Below the pieces are notes generated by a model. The model worked only from the letters and a program-made list of their open reading frames with translations, was not told the DNA's origin and ran no database searches. DNA of 64,000 nucleotides from Setophaga petechia (taxonomy: Eukaryota; Chordata; Aves; Passeriformes; Parulidae): positions 434,001 to 498,000 of the forward strand of contig JANCRA010000164.1 of the NCBI GenBank assembly GCA_024362935.1, read 5' to 3'. Positions within the stretch are counted from its first letter, which is position 1. The number at the start of each line of letters is the position of its first letter. Below are positions 10,081 to 21,455 of the stretch, one piece after another. Made by a program: the position numbers and the translations under genes.

Positions 10081-11850
10081 TCCTTGGGGTCCTGCAGCAT
10101 CACAATTTCCCCTTGGTTCCATGAGGCCCTGTAGAATCACAACAGATCTTTGTTTCCATGAGGCCTAGTGATATAAAAATAGTCTCCTTGGCTCCACAGT
10201 GTCACAATGGCCGCTTGCTTCCATGAGGCCTTGCAGTGACAAAATGGTTTCCTTGTTTCCATGGGACTGCAGAATGCCCCAATGGCCCATTGGTTCCATG
10301 AGGCCTTGCAGTGTCACAGTGGTTGCCTTGGTTATATGAGACCCTGTGGTGTCACAAAGGCCCCTTGGTTCCAGTGGGTACTTAAGTGTCATAATGGTCT
10401 CCATGGTTCCATGAGGCCACACAATTTCACAGTGGACTTTTGATTCCATGAGCTACTGTACTGCCAACAACAGTCTCCTTGCTGTCACACCGGACCCTTG
10501 TTTCCACGGGGACTCACAGTGTCAGAAGGTTCCATGAGGCCCTGCAGAGCCCATTGATTCAACAAGGCCTCAAAGTCTCATAATGGCCTCCAGGATGCCA
10601 CATCCTTTATGAGGCCCCGCAGTGTGACAATGGACGCCTTGGTTCTATATGTTCCAGCACTGTTCCATGAATCCTTAGTTCCACAGGGCCCTGCAGTGTC
10701 ACAATGGACTCCTTTGTTCCATGGTGCCACACAGTGTGACAACTTTCCCTTGGCCTGTCAAGACTCCAGAGTGTCACAATGGTTCCTTGCTTCCATGAGA
10801 CCTTGTCGTGTCACAATGGCCCCTTGGTTCAGTGAGGCCTTTGGTGTCACCATGGTCTCCATGATTCCATAAGGACTTGCAGTGTCACAACAGACCATTG
10901 GTTTCACTGAGCCCCACAGTGTCACTGTGGTCCCCTTGGCTCCACAAGGCTCTCAAGTGCCACAATGGCCCTTTGGTTCCACAAGGCCTCAAAGTGTAAA
11001 AATGGTCGCCATGGTTCCGTGAGGCCCTGCTGGGTCACAATGGACCTTTGGTTCCATGATGCCCCAGAGTGTCACAATGGTATCCTTGCTTCCATTGGAC
11101 CATTCATCCCATGGAGACCCACAGGGTTCAATGTAGTCCCCTTGATTCCATGAGGCCCTGCCATGCTATAATGGCCCCTTGGTTCCAGTGGGTCCCAAAG
11201 TGTCAGAATAGTGTCCATTGAGGCCCTGCAATGTCACTGTGGTCCCCTTGGTTCCACAGGGCCCCACAGTGTGACAATGGACTCTTGATTCCATGAGGTT
11301 CCTCAGTCACAATGGTCTCCTTGGATCCACATTGTCACAGTGGCCCCTTGGCTCCATGTGGCCACACTGTGTCACAATGGCTCTTGGTTCCATGAGGCTG
11401 CACAGTTTAACAACAGACCCTTGGTTCCATGAGACCTTGCTGTGTCACAATGGACCCATGGTTCCATGAGCTCTCATGCTGCCAACAGCAGTCTCCTTGG
11501 TTCTGCAGTGTCACCATGGTCCCTTTGTTCCATGAGGTTCCATAGTAGAACATGGTCACCTTGGTTCCATGAGGTTCTGCAGTGTCACAGTGGATCCATA
11601 TTCCATGAGGCCTTGCTGTGTCAGAATGGCCCCTTGGTTCCAAGAGGTTTCTCAGGGTCACAATGGTCTCCTTGGAACCACAGTATCACAATGGACCATT
11701 GTTTCAATGTAGCCCCAGTGTGGCAAAATGGATTTTGGTTCCATGGGGTTCTGCTTTGTCACAATGGGCCCTTTGTTCCATGAGTTTGCACAGTGTCACA
11801 GCTGGATCCTTGGTTCTGTGAGGCCTCGCCATCACCAAATCTCCGAAATA
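10081..11850 (+). repeat. 38-bp satellite, block C (largest)
   Basis: Longest block of the 38-bp family, more than 40 diverged units, all with TGTCACAATGG on the plus strand. Confidence 0.9.
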
Positions 11851-12810
11851 TCAGAATGAGACTCATTTAACCTAATTTGCTGTTTAAGAGGGGATAATTT
11901 ATTCAGGCCTGAGGTCTAGTGAGGGATAACCCCAAACTTATGTGGACATGTAATTATACCAGCATCGTTAGAAGTGTATTACAATTTACCCATTACCATA
12001 AAACCCACCCTAGGTTTCCAGATTCAGTCCTTGTTTTTTCTATCACTGCATTCTTGAGCAACATGTCCTTGTCTTCCAGCCACCTTGCTGTAAAAGTGGC
12101 CCCTGTATGCCTTGTTCCTGTGCTAAAAGTTCACAGGCAGGGTAAAAATTGAATTAAACCTTTTAATAACAAGCCCAAGGCTTTGTGTGGGCAGGCAGAG
12201 GCAGGCAGGAGGCAGAGCTGTCAGCACAGGAAGGGCCCAGCCAGGTGGGGCAGCCGGGGGATGCCGACAGCCTGCAGGGACAGAGGCGCAGGGCAGGGAC
12301 ACCGTGGGACAGCCTGGGCTGCACAGGGCACAGGGATGGGCAGCAGCTGCAAGACAGCCCTGCCAGAGCCAACTTGGGCAGCACTTTGGCCATGGCTGCT
12401 GGGCCTGGGCCTGAGGCCACGAGGGGACAAGTGACCCTTGCAGGCCTGGGGCCTCATTGCCTCCTTGTCCCTGCTCAGCAGCCTGGCAGGGGCCGCCCCT
12501 GCTCCTGCCCTTGGCATTGCCCATCCCCACATACCAGTGCCCATCCCGGGAAGAGCCCTGAGCAAGAAGGGAGGGACAGGATCTGCCTGGCCAGGGGCTG
12601 GGGCTCAGGCCTTGGCCCTTTGCATTCCTGAAACACATCCAGGTTTGCTCAGCATAAGAGACACCTTTCCCTTGTTTGTCCCCAGCTGTCATCACTGCCT
12701 GCAGTGTTCTGCTCTACCTGGAAGCTGGGGACAATTTCTCAGTTGTGTCCGTGACAGGGATCTCTTCAAAGTCCAAGAAATTTCAGTGTTTCAAAGTAAC
12801 TGAGTTCTTG
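11851..12810. other. Intergenic segment between satellite blocks
   Basis: About 11,850-12,180 is AT-moderate with no recognised content. About 12,180-12,620 is GC-rich with open frames on both strands that look compositional. About 12,640-12,790 (GTCATCACTGCCTGCAG and neighbours) is homologous, in inverse orientation, to 21,020-21,170 in the OR2 upstream region. Confidence 0.5.
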
Positions 12811-13135
12811 AGGGTTTTGTGACATCACTGAGGGGGTTGTGACATCACAGAACTGGCTGGGGCACCACAAAGTAGGATATGAGGCCATAAAGGAGACTCT
12901 GCCATCATAGAGTGTGGCTCTGTGGCATCAGAGGGTGGGTTGTGACATCACTGGGTGGCTGTGTAACATCATAGAGCAGGCTGTGACATCACAGAACAGA
13001 CTGTGACATCACAGGGTGACTTTGTGACATCACCGCACTGCTGAATGACATTACAGGGTGACATAATAGAGTTAGTTCTGTGACATCACCGGGGCTGTGT
13101 GACATCAAAGGGACGGTGTGACGTCACTGAGGAGG
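12811..13135 (+). repeat. TGTGACATCAC minisatellite, array 1
   Basis: Diverged short tandem repeat in which TGTGACATCACAG or a variant recurs about every 15-40 bases; one copy reads TGTGACGTCAC, which contains a perfect CRE (TGACGTCA) near 13,119. The inverse-oriented partner array is at 17,040-17,425. Confidence 0.8.
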
Positions 13136-13237
13136 TCAATCCTCCCTGGCCTCCCCTCACAGTTTACCCCAGAGAAGTCCAACATTACTTGTCCACAGTG
13201 GGGTCCCCTGTCCCCCTGTGTCCCCCCACCAGCGTCG

Positions 13238-13310
13238 CAATGATCCCTACATTCCATGGAGCCACACAGTTCCATTCCATGCATGGCTCCATGGAATGTA
13301 GGGATCATTG
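13238..13310. repeat. Perfect 27-bp inverted repeat with 19-nt loop
   Basis: The 27 bases at 13,238-13,264 are the exact reverse complement of 13,284-13,310, with a loop at 13,265-13,283. The stem includes ATTCCATGGAGCCA. Pairing continues imperfectly outward. To its left the satellite reads TGTCACAATGG-like on plus; to its right it reads CCATTGTGACAC. The hairpin is therefore the point where the satellite changes strand. Confidence 0.95.
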
Positions 13311-14290
13311 TGACACTGAGAGGCCTCATCAAACCAAGGGTCCATTGTGACACCGCAGGACCTCATAGAACTGTAGAGACCATTGTGACACTTTGGGGTG
13401 TCATGGGACCAAGGGGCCATTGTGACACTGCGAGACCCCGTGGAGCCAAAGGTCCATTGTGACATTGCAGGACCTCATGGAACAATGGAGACACCATTAA
13501 GAGACTTCGCAGTCTCATGGAACCAAGGGGCCATTGTGACACTGAGGGGACTCATGGAATAAGCAGAGCATTGTGACACAGTCAGGCCTCATGGAACCAG
13601 TGAGACCATTGTGATCCTGGGGGGCCCCACAGAACCAAGAGGACCATTGTGATACTGTGGGGCCTGGTGAAACCAAGAGGCCTCTGTGACACTGCAGGGC
13701 TGCATGGAACCAAAGGTCCATTGTGACATTGCAGGGCCTCATGTCATCAGTGGTCCATTGTGACACTGTGGAGCCAAAGGAAACCACTGGGACACTGCAG
13801 AACAGCATGGAACCAAGGGGCCATGGTGACATTGTGGAACCCCATCAAACCAAGGGATCATTGTGAGACTGCAGAGTTGCATGGAACCAAAGCTCCAGGG
13901 TGACACAGAGGGGCCTCCTATTATCAATGGTCCATTGTGACACTGTGGAGCCAAAGGAGACCATTGTGACACTGCAAATGTCCAGGGTCCAAAGGTCCAT
14001 TGTGACATTGCAGGGCTCATGGAATAGAGGAGTCACATGACATTGTGGGGCCTGGGGAACCATGGAGACCATTGTGACACTGCAAGGCCTCGTGGAAATG
14101 TTGAGACCATTGTGAAACTATGGAGCCGTATGGAATCAAGAGGCCATTGTGACACTGTGGGACCCCATGGAACTAAGGGTCCACTATGACACTGCTGGTC
14201 TTCTTGTAATCAAGGGTCCATTGTGGCCCTATGGGGCCCCATAGAACCAAGGGGCCATTGTGACACTTCAGGGTCCCATAAAAGCAAGAG
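13285..14290 (-). repeat. 38-bp satellite, block D (inverted)
   Basis: Same family as blocks A-C but with the core on the minus strand (CCATTGTGACAC on plus). About 25 units. Confidence 0.9.
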
Positions 14291-14440
14291 AACACAGATC
14301 AGTTCTGTCTGGACTGGCCTCCCAGGAGCCACCTGACTGGTCAGGCTGACTTTGGCATGTTGAGGATCACTTCTCATCTGCTGCTGAAACAACGGGGCTC
14401 CATGCTTTCCTTCCTATTGAAAAGAACTGCCCTTCTCAGC
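14291..14440 (-). repeat. 180-bp satellite family, inverted copy
   Basis: About one unit in inverse orientation, matching the end of block 1 at 8,480-8,620. Confidence 0.7.
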
Positions 14441-16500
14441 CAGGGGCTCAAGGCCAGAATTGGGATTTCACCTCCAACATTCCTTGTTGTGACAGACTGG
14501 AGGACATTCTTGGCTCAAAACATTTCATGCATGAGGGAGGAAGGGGCAGGTGCAGCCTTGCCCTGCCCTGTAAGCCCAGCCCTGCCCTGCCCTGGAACCC
14601 CAATCCCCCCAGAGCCTCTATCCCAGCCCAGCAGTGGCTGCCAGTCCCTGGCACAGCACAGGCAATGCTCCACAGCCACCTCTGCAGCCCCCAGCCCAGC
14701 TCCTGAGGGACCAAATGAGCCCAAGTCCCACCTGGGGGAAGGGCCCAGGAAGACCAAGGGGTATTGAAGGCTGACCACAAGGCAAGCACACATCTTGACC
14801 CTACCTCCTCTTGGAATTTCCATCTGAACACTGTTGGAATCCAGGACTTGGTAGCTGTGTGTGTGCTTCTCTGTATCTTATTTCTCTTTCTCCCTTACTA
14901 TTTCCCTCTTCTTGCAAATTTTGAGTAACTTTAAATTGAACAGGCTTAGAGTTTGTGAAGTTGAACGAGCCACGTTAATGAATGAGAAGTGTTTTTGTTG
15001 ATTGAATGTCATATTAAAACTTTTGCCAAAATTTCTCTGATTTTCTAAATTTGACAGTAAAGGCTGTTTTGTTCTTTTGAGCTCCTGAGAATCTCTTGTT
15101 TTTCCCCAGTACATCCAACTCAGACGACACAAACAATTGTAATTCCTTTTAAATGCCTCCTTGAGGGAGTTGTTTGGGAAATGGGAGTCAGGGCTTGTCT
15201 GTCCTGCTTGGCCCAGCCCAGGCAGGGCTTTCCCACCACATCCCACACTCCATTGCCCAGCTGGAGCCACTGGTGCCTCTGAGTTGTGCTGCCCAGCCCC
15301 AGGGACGCTCTCCTTGTCTGCCCATTCCCCCACGCTCTCTGGGCAGGGATGGCCTCACTGGGGGCTGCTGACATCCTCAGCACCTTGGAGGCTGCTGCTG
15401 AATTTTCCTGCTGCAGAGGCTTGTTCAGCCTTCAGCTCTTGAGTGCAGGAATTCAGTGTCCCAGGGCTCATTAACATTCAGAACACCTTAACAAGCCAAG
15501 CCTCTGGGGATAATTTTATTTCAGTTTTCAAATCCTTTGTGGTTGATTAGACAGATTTCAAAAGTGTATTCAAAATAAAGGTATTCTATTTAAAAAGACA
15601 GTGAAAGCAGATTTTTTTAGGTCCTGTATTTTTTTTTTCCACTGGTAATTCATTGACATGTGCAATCTCCAATTGTCGTTGAATCCAAGTACCTTCTCAT
15701 GCAGTCTGAATAGATATGAAAATCAAGACTCTTCATGGCTGACAATCAATGAGACTCTGTCCCTACCCCCACACCACCATTTCCCCCATCCAAGCCCTGG
15801 CACTCAGAGCAGCCTTGTGCAAATCTGAGCTCCCTCCAGCCCAGGCTGCGCCTGCAGCTTTCAGCTCCTTGGCTCCAACTCCCACCTGCTTTCCTTGGAG
15901 AAGGAGCTGCCCCAGACACAGAGGGATGTTCATTTCTTGTCAGCCAACAAAGCCAAGGGAAGGCACAGCTCCATCCAATGCAGAAGTCATTCTTCTCCTG
16001 GGCTCTGCCCTGCGCCTGATCCCCACAGCCTGTCCTGTTTCCTTCATCCCTGCATTGCCAGGGACTTTGTGGAACAAGGGAGCTCTGCTCTGGGTATGGA
16101 GGGAGGTGCAAGTGCAGCCCCTGGAGTGGGAACCACAGCTCATCCAATTTGTGTCCTTTGGGGCTCAGGAAATGGTGGGACTCAGAGGCACAGAAAGTTT
16201 CTCTTCATGGCAAACAGACCACAGTTGAACAGGACACAATTTAATAACAATCCTGCTCTTCCCTGAGCTGTGTGCAACATGCCAGCAGTATCTGATGAGT
16301 CCACCATCCACAGGTGATTTCCATACTAAAATTTATTTTGAACAAACGTGGTTCTGTGATAGATATAAACACAATTGAATTCTTGTATCGGGATGCTCGT
16401 CCTGGAGTGGGGGCAAAACTGCTCCAACAATTCCTGATTTGCAAAGCTGTCAGTGGTGGATGGAGAAGGGAGGTCAGGCTGCTCTTGGTGTTGAGGAAAT
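14441..16500. repeat. Palindrome I arm segment, right
   Basis: Inverted counterpart of 7,506-8,110, then 5,560-5,985, then about 4,690-5,230, in that order. It lacks the 1.5-kb C-poor insertion and has one copy of the 120-bp unit that is doubled on the left. No gene recognised; the longest frames (15,746-16,228 on either strand) mirror those of the left arm. Confidence 0.72.
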
Positions 16501-16599
16501 GCTGAATCCAGCGTGACTCATTTCACTTCCTCCTGTCCTGGCTGATCTCCCCTCTTTCCCCTTCCACCCATTGGCTTTTGTCTCCCACTGGGCCCCCCG

Positions 16600-16860
16600 G
16601 TGAAGAGCCTGGCTCTGTGTTCTCATCCTCTTCTGGCTGGCACTGCCAGGCTGGGATCAGGAGCCCCTCAGCCTTCCCTGCTCTGGGCTGGACAAGCCCA
16701 GCTCCCTCAGCCTCTGCTCACAGCCCAAGGGCTCCAGCCCCACCTTGGAGGCCCTTCCCAGACCCTGCTCCAGCTGCCAGACATCTTTCCTGCCCTGGGC
16801 AACCCAAACCAGGCCACAGTGACCTGGATAATCCCCGTCCTTGATGTCCTGGTCACACAG
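16600..16860 (-). mobile_element. CR1 LINE fragment
   Basis: On the minus strand the sequence includes a GAGGCTGAGGGAGCTGGGCTT-like step (about 16,690-16,720) and the flanking segment common to the 3' half of CR1 ORF2. It is diverged and bounded by unrelated sequence. Confidence 0.6.
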
Positions 16861-17039
16861 CCCTGGCCCCTTGTCCCCATGTCAGGCTCTCGGGTGGATC
16901 CTGTGGAACATCCTTTGGTGGAGGCTGTGGCTCCAGGTGGACCGGGGGGATCCCGGGGGACAGGGACCCTGCTGGGCATGGACAGCATTGGACTTGTTGG
17001 GAGAAACTGTGAGGGGGAGCTGGGGCGGAGTGACCAACC

Positions 17040-17425
17040 CAGTGACCTGACACAGCCCTGCTGGGATGTCACACAGCCCCTCTGGGATGTCACAGCCTGC
17101 TCTGTGGTGTCACAGCCCATTCTCCAATGTCACACAGATGGTCTCTGATGTCACAGCCAACTCTGTGATGTCAGACCTCTGCCCTGTGATGTCAGACCAC
17201 TGACCTGTGATGGCACAGCTGGCTCTGTGATGTCACAGCCCATTCTCTAATGTCACACAGCTGGTCTCTGATGTCACAGCCAATTCTGTGATGCCGCATC
17301 ACTGACCTGTGATTTCACAGCTTTCTCTCTGATGTCACAGAGGCAGTATATGATGTCATAGCTGCTCAATGACCTCACATACCCCACTCTATGATGTCAT
17401 ATCCCACTCTCTGACCTCATGTTAC
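17040..17425 (-). repeat. TGTGACATCAC minisatellite, array 2 (inverted)
   Basis: TGTGATGTCACAGCC-type units, about 15-55 bases apart, the reverse complement of array 1. The two arrays and their GC-rich flanks (GTGAGGGGGAGC near 17,010; CTCCCCTCACAG-like near 13,160) form an inverted pair. Confidence 0.8.
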
Positions 17426-17624
17426 CAGATGATAAATTGTCTACACCAGGTGTGCTGACATCTGGAGCTTGTTCTCCACAACCCCAGGCCTATGGAAACC
17501 ACACAATGCCCATTGTGTGAGAAGGAGAACTGGAAGTTCACCAGCCTCAGTGTCCTGCCAGCTCAGCCAGACCAACTGGAACACTGGGGTCCACGACCAC
17601 CAGAGATGACCAGAGAGACCCCCA
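17425..17624. other. Short unassigned segment
   Basis: Nothing recognised between the minisatellite and the CR1 piece. Confidence 0.4.
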
Positions 17625-17866
17625 GGACAGAACAATGGCTACTGGCCTGGATCAGGAATGGTGTGGCCAGCAGGAGCAGGGAAGGGATTCTTCCCCTGTG
17701 CTCAGCATTGGTTGGGCAGCACCTCGAGTGCTGTGTCCAGTTCTGGGCCCCCAATTCAGGAAGGACATGGAGGGGCTGGAGCGTGTCCACAGAAGGGCAA
17801 CAAGGCTGATGAGGGGTCTGGACAACAAGTGCTGTGAGGAGTGGCTGAGGGAGCTGGGGCTGTTCA
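17625..17866 (+). mobile_element. CR1 LINE fragment at outer edge of palindrome II, left arm
   Basis: Plus-strand CR1 ORF2 end (TGGATCAGGAATGGTGTGGC, then GGACATGGAGGGGCTGGAGC). It is the inverted counterpart of the CR1 piece at 49,010-49,475 and of 2,490-3,110. Confidence 0.85.
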
Positions 17867-18851
17867 AGTTCCCCCGCCCTTGCTGGCCCCAGGGTCTGAT
17901 GGCATTTGTGCTCCCTCAGGTTCATGTCCCCACAGCACCAGCATGGGGGTGCTCCCGCCTGCTGTGTGCAATGCAAACAGGGGCTGCTGAGCCAGTGCTG
18001 CCGTGTCTGTGCCTGCAAGGATGGGGCACCTGTGTGAGCTGGGGCAGAGGCCAGGGCTGCAGAGGAGGGATGTTGTTGGCAGCTCCATCAGGACACTCTG
18101 GGACGCTGCCTTGGGCTGTGCAGCGCACTGGGGATGGATCAGCCCCTGCTCTGCTGCTCCTTCCCGTCTGCCCCAGGGTCCTTGCAGAGCCCCAGCCATG
18201 CTGTTTGCCCCCAGCCTGCCCACGGCCAGCCTGGGGCTGCTGACGGGGGTTTCTGTGCTGAGCATTGGCCTGGCCGTGTTCTTGAGAGAGCCTGGGCAAG
18301 GAGCCTGGAGCCCCCAGGGCCTGGCCTGAGGCGTCAGCGCTGCCCCAGCAGTGCCCATGGCCTGTCCCTGCTGCAGCCCCGGCACTGCCACCCCCAGGGC
18401 TGTGCCCGGCCCCGAGAGCACTCAGGCCCTGCAGCAACACCAGGGCCAGCAGGGCAGCGGGGCAGGGCCACGGCAGCAGCACTGGCAACACCAAGTGCTG
18501 CTGCTGCTGCTGGGCACAGCTGCTGGGCCAGCACTGATCTGCCCCAGCTCTGCACACAGACATTGCTGCTGCAGCTCCAGAGAAGGCAACAAAAGGGCAT
18601 CTCTGCAGAAAACTCTGCTGTGAGATCCTTTAGCTTCTTTAATACCACCGTTAGTGCAGCCCCTCATTGACACAATGTGTGGCCACAGGGAAGGTGGAGA
18701 GAAACAAAATGAGAAATGATAAAAAGAATGACATTATTTTTGGACAATATTAAAAAAGTAAAACAAAGACAAAGAACTTCCAAAAGGAAACCAAGAAGAA
18801 TTATCAAAGATGAGTTTTATTACTAGTGATATGCAGTATTTGTCCAGCAGT
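17867..18851 (-). repeat. OR 3' flank module, copy 2 (shortened)
   Basis: Inverse copy of 898-1,920 and 47,437-48,420. It lacks the stretch matching 1,920-2,490, so the CR1 piece abuts it directly. A one-base difference in a T run near 18,250 changes the open frame relative to the other two copies, which argues against a conserved protein here. Confidence 0.7.
18816..18821 (-). terminator. Poly(A) signal of OR2
   Basis: TTTATT on plus, so AATAAA on the minus strand, about 30 bases after the stop. Confidence 0.5.
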
Positions 18852-19784
18852 TTAATGTTTCTGAAAGCATCCAGTCATCAGTCTCCACACTGCAGCCTTG
18901 AGCTCCTGGTTCCTCAGGCTGTAGATGAGGGGGTTCAGGGCTGGAGGCACCACCGAGTACAGAACTGACAGGGCCAGATCCAGGGATGGGGAAGAGATGG
19001 AGGGAGGCTTCAGGTGGGCAAATATAACAGTGCTGACAACCAGAGAGACCACAGCCAGGTGAGGGAGGCAGGTGGAAAAGGCTTTGTGCTGTCCCTGCTC
19101 AGAGGGGATCCTCAGCACAGCCCCGAAGATCTGCACATAGGAGAAAACAATGAACACAAAACAACCAAAAACCAGAAAAGCACTACCCATAAGAAGACCA
19201 AGTTCCCTAATGTAGGAATTTGAGCAGGTGAGCTTGAGGATCTGTGGGATTTCACAGAAGAACTGGCCCAGGACATTACCATGGCACAGGGGCAGGGAAA
19301 ATGTATTGGCTGTGTGCAGCAATGAATAGAGAAAGGCACTGGCCCAGGCAGCTGCTGCCATGTGGGCACAAGCTCTGCTGCCCAGGAGGGTCCCGTAGTG
19401 CAGGGGTTTGCAGATGGACACGTAGCGGTCGTAGCACATGATGGTCAGCAGGAAATACTCTGTTACAGCAAAGAACACAAAAAAGAAGACTTGTGCAGCA
19501 CATCCTGTGTAGGAGATGTTCCTGGTGTCCCAGAGGGAATTGTGCATGGCTTTGGGGACAGTGGTGCAGATGAAGCCCAGGTCGTTGAGGGCCAGGTTAA
19601 GCAGGAAGAAGAACATGGGCGTGTGCAGGTGGTGGCCGCAGGCTACGGGGCTGATGATGAGGCCGTTGCCCAGGAGGGCAGCCAGGGAGATGCCCAGCAA
19701 GAGGCAGAAGTGCAGGAGCTGCAGCTGCCGCGTGTCTGCCAATGCCAGCAGGAGGAAGTGCCTGATGGAGCTGCTGTTGGACAT
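18852..19784 (-). CDS. Olfactory receptor, OR14-like (OR2), full length
   Basis: Intact 310-codon odorant receptor on the minus strand. I start at the ATG of MSNSSS (19,784) because OR3 has the same start, because it places an N-glycosylation site (NSS) at residue 3 of the extracellular tail, and because a splice acceptor (TTTTTTACAG, on the minus strand) ends at 19,812, about 27 bases upstream, so the in-frame extension up to 20,063 is intron. Landmarks: HTPMFFFLLNLALNDLG, MCYDRYVSICKPLHY, KAFSTCLPHL, NPLIYSLRNQELK, and the full tail ending GCFQKH. It is one arm copy of palindrome II, with OR3 as its inverted partner. The two differ mainly in TM3, TM5 and upper TM6. Expected location: cilia of olfactory neurons, signalling through Golf; ligand unknown. 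Confidence 0.95.
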   Translation of the reverse strand: MSNSSSIRHFLLLALADTRQLQLLHFCLLLGISLAALLGNGLIISPVACGHHLHTPMFFFLLNLALNDLGFICTTVPKAMHNSLWDTRNISYTGCAAQVFFFVFFAVTEYFLLTIMCYDRYVSICKPLHYGTLLGSRACAHMAAAAWASAFLYSLLHTANTFSLPLCHGNVLGQFFCEIPQILKLTCSNSYIRELGLLMGSAFLVFGCFVFIVFSYVQIFGAVLRIPSEQGQHKAFSTCLPHLAVVSLVVSTVIFAHLKPPSISSPSLDLALSVLYSVVPPALNPLIYSLRNQELKAAVWRLMTGCFQKH

Positions 19785-21455
19785 TTGCTGTGCCTTGGCA
19801 CAGGGACCTGTAAAAAAGTAATCATGGAATAGTTGGGTTTGGAGAGGACTTGAAATATCCCAGCACAGCCTGGGGGCACTTTCCCCCCACTGCCTGCCCA
19901 GGGCTCTGCTGCCTGGAGCTGTCCCTGCCAGCAGCTGCTTCCCTGTGCCCAGGGCTGGGCCCTGCCAGTGCTGCCAGAGCCCAGCCCAGCCCTGGGGGCT
20001 CAGCTCTGCCCTGCAGACCCCTCCCAGCTCAGGCACTGCCCAGGGGCAGCTCTGGCTCTGCAAGCTCAGATGGTAACATCAGAGCAACCTTGAGGAGGCT
20101 GGAAAACCGACACTGATAGTGCCTGTGAGCAATCCTGCAGTAATTTCTGTCTTTACCTGGTTTAGTAAGATCTGAGAAAAAAAAAAAATTCTCATCCTGG
20201 ACTGACAGATGAATATCTATGTGTGATTTCCCATCCAGGCAATCCAGAGCAGTAGATTAAAAGAAGCAGAATTTTCCCTTTTATGCAGCCCCTGCCTTGC
20301 CGTGCTCCCTGTATAATCTACTTGGAAATTTTCTGCAGTTAAATGCCATGCTGGGAGCAGTCCTGAACAATGCAGCATCCTCCCCACACAAGGAGAACAC
20401 TTCCAAGACTTACCAGCTGTCTCCTCCCACCCAGATCTTGTCCCCCAGGGCTGGGAGCAGCTGCCAGGGCTGGCTGAGAGCTGTCCCTGGCAGGCAGTAG
20501 AGTCCCTGCCCCAGCACAGCGCCCTGGGCTGCAGGACCCTGCTCTGCACGACAGCCCTGGGCACCCCTGGCTGCTCTGCACAAGAGACAACCAGATAATG
20601 TACTCACAGGCTCTGCAGGCATTGGGATGTTCCAGCTTTAGGAGATGGCTCCAGGAGCTGCAGCTGCATTGTCCTGCAGCCAGAGGTTCCTGTGCCAAGG
20701 GCTGGCAGTGATTGTGCCCCAGGCACTTCTCAGCACCTTCCCAGCCCTGACTGATTGAAGCTCTCTGTGCCTCTGTGCTGTGCCTGGGCTGGCTGCAGGC
20801 AGTGCCCCAGCCCTGCTGGGCTGGCAGAAGAGCTGCTCATCAAGAGAAATGTGCTTTTGAAGCTCTGCTTGGTTACCAGGAGCTGCCTGTGTGCCAGGAG
20901 CCCAGCCCAGCTCAGCAGCACAGACACAGCACAAGGACTTGAATGAGCCTCTGGGGCTTTGTGCTCAGGCCCTGAACATCAGTCCCTGAGAGGGACCTCA
21001 AGAAACCTCTCCAGAACTCCAAGGTAGAATCCAACTCCAAACTTTCTTGGACTTTTAATGGGTTCCACTGAGGGACACCACTGAGAAAGTGTCCCCAGCC
21101 CCCAGGCAGAGCAGAGAACTGCAGGCAGTGATGACAGGTGGGGACAAAGAGAAGCCAAGTCTTGGTGCCCTGGGCCACAGCAGGGTCTGTGCCACCAAGG
21201 GCTGTGAGGAGACACCTTGTGCTGAGGCCCTGGGGCCTCCTGGCACAGCCCCAGCCAGGCTGGGCACTGTCAGCCCCTTGTCCTGCCCTCAGCATCCCCC
21301 CCTAGCCCACATCCCAGTGGCCTCAAGGATCTGCTGGAAGGAGTCCCTGGGGAGCCTTGCTCAGCAATGGCCCTGGGGGCTCCTGAATGCTCCCTGCAGG
21401 GACTGCAGCTTTTTCAAAGGACTTTGGCTTTGGCTTTTGCCTTGGGGTCTCTGAG
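19785..21455 (-). other. OR2 upstream region with candidate 5' UTR exon
   Basis: Contains the splice acceptor just before the OR2 start. About 600 bases further up, a GC-rich stretch (about 20,415-20,620) ends on the minus strand in a donor-like GCTG/GTAAGT at about 20,410. Its counterpart in the other arm (44,040-44,342) ends in AAGAAG/GTAAGC. OR genes commonly have such non-coding leader exons, so a leader exon here is plausible. The stretch 21,020-21,170 resembles 12,640-12,790. No other coding content. Confidence 0.4.

Noticed and set aside
18852..20063. 403-residue version of OR2 with a 93-residue N-terminal extension
   Set aside because: The extension crosses a clear splice acceptor at 19,812; OR3 shows the same start at MSNSSS.
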